Below are positions 61,689 through 64,000 of a stretch of DNA of 64,000 nucleotides, piece by piece; the stretch's first letter is position 1, and each line of letters opens with the position of its first letter. The notes under the pieces are model-generated. The model had not been told where the DNA came from. It worked only from the letters and a program-made list of their open reading frames with translations, and did no database searches. This DNA comes from Pseudomonas coleopterorum (GTDB lineage Bacteria > Pseudomonadota > Gammaproteobacteria > Pseudomonadales > Pseudomonadaceae). Made by a program: the position numbers and the translations under genes. The DNA lies in assembly GCF_900105555.1 (NCBI RefSeq), contig NZ_FNTZ01000001.1, forward strand, positions 2,542,001-2,606,000. Reading direction: 5' to 3'.

Positions 61689-62452
61689 TCGCGCATGTAG
61701 CCGCCGTCGACGTCCATGATCTCGCCGGTGACGAAGCTGGCCGCATCGCTGGCGAGGAAGCACACGGCTGCGGCGATGTCCCGCGGTGAGCCGGCACGCC
61801 CCAGGGGCATGTCGGCGAGCACCCGGGCGCGTGCCTCAGGGGCCAGGGCTCGGGTCATCTCGGTGTCGGTCAAGGCCGGGGTGATGGCGTTGGCGGTGAT
61901 GTTGAACGGCCCGGCTTCGCGTGCGAGGCCCTTGGTCAAGGCGATGACGCCGCCCTTGGCCGCCGCGTAGCAGCTGTTGCCCAACAGACCGCCGCCGCGT
62001 TTGCCGGCCACCGAAGCGATGTTGATGATGCGCCCGGCGCGGCGCGCCATCATGCCGGGCAGCACGGCCTTGGCGCAGAAGAACACGCTGGTGAGGTCGA
62101 TGGCCAGGACTCGATTCCATTCGGCCGCGCTGACGTCCAGCAACGGCCCGGTCGAGACGATCCCGGCGTTGTTGACCAGAATGTCGATACCGCCCAGCGC
62201 TCGTTCGATGGTCTCGACCATGGCCTGCACCTGGCCTTCGTCGGCCACGTCCACGGCCACGCCGATGGCGTCGATGCCCAGTTCGCACAATTGCCCGGCA
62301 GCGGCGCTGGCGGCCGCGCCGTCGAGATCGGCAATCGCGACCCGCGCACCGCATTGACCCAGCGCCTGAGCGATGGCAAAGCCGATACCGCGCGCGGCAC
62401 CGGTCACCACCGCCACCTGGCCGGTGATGGCAAGACTGATAGGGGCATTCAT
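61685..62452 (-). CDS. SDR family oxidoreductase
   Basis: A 255-residue classical short-chain dehydrogenase: VVTGAARGIGFAIAQALG, DLDGAAAS (NAD(H) preference suggested by the Asp after beta-2), NNAGIVSTGPLLDVSA, the catalytic serine region NIASVAGKRGGG, and CYAAAKGG with Tyr/Lys. NAITPALTDTEM resembles 3-oxoacyl-ACP-reductase-like and sugar dehydrogenases. Start ATG 62452, with AGGGAA upstream. It lies 46 nt downstream of the sigma-54 activator on the same strand and may be its target or partner. Substrate unknown. Confidence 0.88.
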   Translation of the reverse strand: MNAPISLAITGQVAVVTGAARGIGFAIAQALGQCGARVAIADLDGAAASAAAGQLCELGIDAIGVAVDVADEGQVQAMVETIERALGGIDILVNNAGIVSTGPLLDVSAAEWNRVLAIDLTSVFFCAKAVLPGMMARRAGRIINIASVAGKRGGGLLGNSCYAAAKGGVIALTKGLAREAGPFNITANAITPALTDTEMTRALAPEARARVLADMPLGRAGSPRDIAAAVCFLASDAASFVTGEIMDVDGGYMRD

Positions 62453-62498
62453 TATTGTTGTTCCCTTGGTTGAAGAGCCTGCAGCGCAAAGCGGGTCG

Positions 62499-63563
62499 TC
62501 AGGCCGGCTGGTAAACGCCCTGGGCGAGCTGGTCCTTGAGCGGCGGGATACCCAGCCGGCGCAACACTCGGTAAAGCGACGGCCGACAGATGCCCAGAGC
62601 ACGGGCTGCCGCGGACATGTTCCAGCGGCAGGCGTTGAGCACATCCAGCACGTCGGCACGCTCGTCGACCGGCGTGGCCAGGGTGACCGAGCGGCGGATC
62701 GGCGTGACGTTGGCAGGCGCTGCCTGGGTGGACGTAACCTGTTGCGCAACAAAATCCGCGGGCAGATCGCTGCGCTGAATGCGGCTGCCCTCCATCACCG
62801 CGCAGGCATAGCGAATCACTGCACGCATCTGCCGCAGATTGCCTGGCCAGGGGTGATTGAGCAGCAGCGGCCAGACATCCGAAGCGATGACCTGCCGCGG
62901 GTCGCAGCCGGGCAGTTCGCTGGCTACCATCCGGCAGACCAGTTCGGCGCGATCGGTACGCTCGCGCAGGGGCGGCAACTGCACGACGCCGGTGGCGATG
63001 CGATAGAACAGGTCTTCGCGAAAGGCGCCCTGCTCGACCAGGCCGGTGAGGTTCTGGTGGGTGGCGCAGATCAGCGCGAAGTCGACCTTGACGCTGCGCT
63101 CGGAACCCAGAGGGCTGACTTCGCGTTCGGCGATGACCCGCAGCAGGCGGGTTTGCTGTTCGAAGGGCATATCGCCGATCTCGTCGAGAAACAAGGTGCC
63201 GCCGTCGGCCTGCTGAACCTTGCCTTTCTTGCCGCAGGGCAACGCGCCGGAAAAGGCGCCGCGCGAGTAGCCGAACAGCTCGCTCTCGATCAGGCTTTCC
63301 GGAATGGAGGCGCAATTGAGCGCCACGCACTGGGCCCGATGGCGTTGACTGTGGGCATGCAGCGCGCGGGCCAGCACTTCCTTGCCGGTGCCAGTTTCGC
63401 CCTGAACGAGCACGGCGATGCCGCGTTCCATCAGGCGCAGGGCGCGGCGGAAGGCTTGGCGCACCTGTGGGTCGCTGTCGTTGGCGATATCGGAGTCGGG
63501 CAGTGCCGCGCAGGACAGTGCGGGCGAAGTGGTACGTGCAGTGTGTTCGCGAACGGAAGACAT
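62499..63563 (-). CDS. sigma-54-dependent transcriptional activator lacking a sensor domain
   Basis: A 354-residue bacterial enhancer-binding protein. Only about 35 residues precede the AAA+ domain. Walker A GETGTGKE, GAFSGA in place of the usual GAFTGA sigma-54 loop, Walker B GGTLFLDEIGDM, and the arginine-finger region FREDLFYRI are present. A C-terminal Fis-type helix-turn-helix follows (MSAAARALGICRPSLYRVL). ATG 63563 has AAGGTG 7 nt upstream; a GTG three codons earlier is possible. With no receiver, GAF or PAS domain, control must be by expression or by a partner protein. It is upstream of the SDR gene and divergent from the LysR gene. Confidence 0.92.
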   Translation of the reverse strand: MSSVREHTARTTSPALSCAALPDSDIANDSDPQVRQAFRRALRLMERGIAVLVQGETGTGKEVLARALHAHSQRHRAQCVALNCASIPESLIESELFGYSRGAFSGALPCGKKGKVQQADGGTLFLDEIGDMPFEQQTRLLRVIAEREVSPLGSERSVKVDFALICATHQNLTGLVEQGAFREDLFYRIATGVVQLPPLRERTDRAELVCRMVASELPGCDPRQVIASDVWPLLLNHPWPGNLRQMRAVIRYACAVMEGSRIQRSDLPADFVAQQVTSTQAAPANVTPIRRSVTLATPVDERADVLDVLNACRWNMSAAARALGICRPSLYRVLRRLGIPPLKDQLAQGVYQPA

Positions 63564-63685
63564 CGGCGTCACCTTTTATTGTTTTATAGCTCGTGACTAT
63601 CTCGAGGTCTGGCGCTCGTGACGCAAGCCTCGACGCTGTGGCCATTTCACAATACGGCAGGCGGAGTTATGTTTTCCAATCCATA

Positions 63686-63702
63686 ATCAGGTACCCACTG
63701 AT
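63686..63702. promoter_or_regulatory. putative LysR-type operator
   Basis: Dyad ATCAG-N7-CTGAT, 16 nt before the LysR start codon; a CATAAT -10-like hexamer overlaps it. LysR regulators commonly bind such T-N11-A-type dyads and repress themselves. It lies in the gap shared with the divergent sigma-54 activator. Confidence 0.4.
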
Positions 63703-63717
63703 ACCTTTGCGAGCATC

Positions 63718-64000
63718 ATGATCGAGCTCAGGCATTTACAGTATTTTCGCGCGTTGGCCGAAACCCTGCACTTTGGCCGTGCCGCCGAGCGCCTGCACAT
63801 CTCCCAACCACCGCTGTCGCGGCAGATTGCGCTGCTGGAGCAAGAGCTGGGCGTGAAGCTGTTCGATCGCTCGCGGCGCCATGTGGAGTTGACCGATGCC
63901 GGCCAGCGGTTCTATCTGGACACCGGCACGGTGTTCGCCGCGTTCGAACAGGCCAAGCGCAATGCGCTGGCGGCGGCGCGGGGGGCGGCGGGTGAGTTGT
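63718..64000 (+). CDS. LysR family transcriptional regulator, C-terminus beyond the window
   Basis: The first 94 codons of a LysR regulator. The winged helix-turn-helix is complete: [57 protein letters not shown], then [11 protein letters not shown] starting the linker helix. Start is ATG 63718. The regulated genes cannot be told; divergent placement makes the sigma-54 activator and SDR candidates. Confidence 0.93.
   Translation, partial: MIELRHLQYFRALAETLHFGRAAERLHISQPPLSRQIALLEQELGVKLFDRSRRHVELTDAGQRFYLDTGTVFAAFEQAKRNALAAARGAAGEL

Overview
The window is GC-rich bacterial chromosome, almost certainly from a Pseudomonas, most likely the P. putida group. Supporting this are the GntR-smc-zipA-ligA block, the xdhABC-guaD purine cluster, yejABEF, a DUF1652 protein, and two families of Pseudomonas-type REP palindromes. 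There are no tRNA or rRNA genes, no insertion sequences, no CRISPR array and no prophage. One stable RNA, the signal recognition particle RNA, is present.

Layout. 0-6 kb: minus-strand surface-polysaccharide genes (ABC-2 exporter permease running off the left edge, phosphomannomutase, GDP-mannose pyrophosphorylase, dTDP-rhamnose genes rmlB and rmlD). 6-14 kb: a small lipoprotein, a PhzF-like protein, recR, an NADPH oxidoreductase, ybaB, dnaX and the SRP RNA. 14-25 kb: a GNAT enzyme, a zinc peptidase-like protein, then ligA, zipA, smc and a GntR regulator on the minus strand. 25.6-31.6 kb: a tightly overlapping xdhA-xdhB-xdhC-guaD operon for xanthine and guanine breakdown, divergent from the GntR gene, with a dyad operator over the promoter. 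31.7-40 kb: a parvulin, the yejABEF peptide/microcin C importer, a 3-hydroxybutyrate dehydrogenase and an endonuclease/phosphatase-family protein. 40-49 kb: a PilU-like ATPase, a hybrid sensor kinase, a second parvulin, DUF1652, Ku, a large autotransporter and small genes. 50-59 kb: an amino-acid antiporter/PLP decarboxylase pair, a second hybrid kinase, and the ABC-F protein YbiT. 59-64 kb: a GAF-EAL phosphodiesterase, an AEC carrier, an SDR, a sigma-54 activator without a sensor domain, and the start of a LysR gene.

The most unusual feature is REP DNA. Family A has the core GCGGGCAGAGCCCGC followed by TCCCACA. Family B has the core TGTAGCAGCGGCGCGAGC, often as inverted pairs. They form several tandem arrays, each with its own period and its own private spacer: 111 bp at 7.5 kb, 105 bp x 11 at 9.7-10.8 kb, 75 bp x 5 inside dnaX, about 198 bp x 6 at 14.7-15.8 kb, about 153 bp at 39.5 kb, and 85 then 131 bp at 58.5-59.3 kb. 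The 75-bp array is in frame in dnaX and encodes five 25-residue repeats in the tau linker. The 105-bp array shows a higher-order 315-bp period. Two unrelated genes end on a TAG supplied by the edge of a family-B REP. Long open frames in these arrays and opposite cpsG-manC and smc are artefacts of composition.
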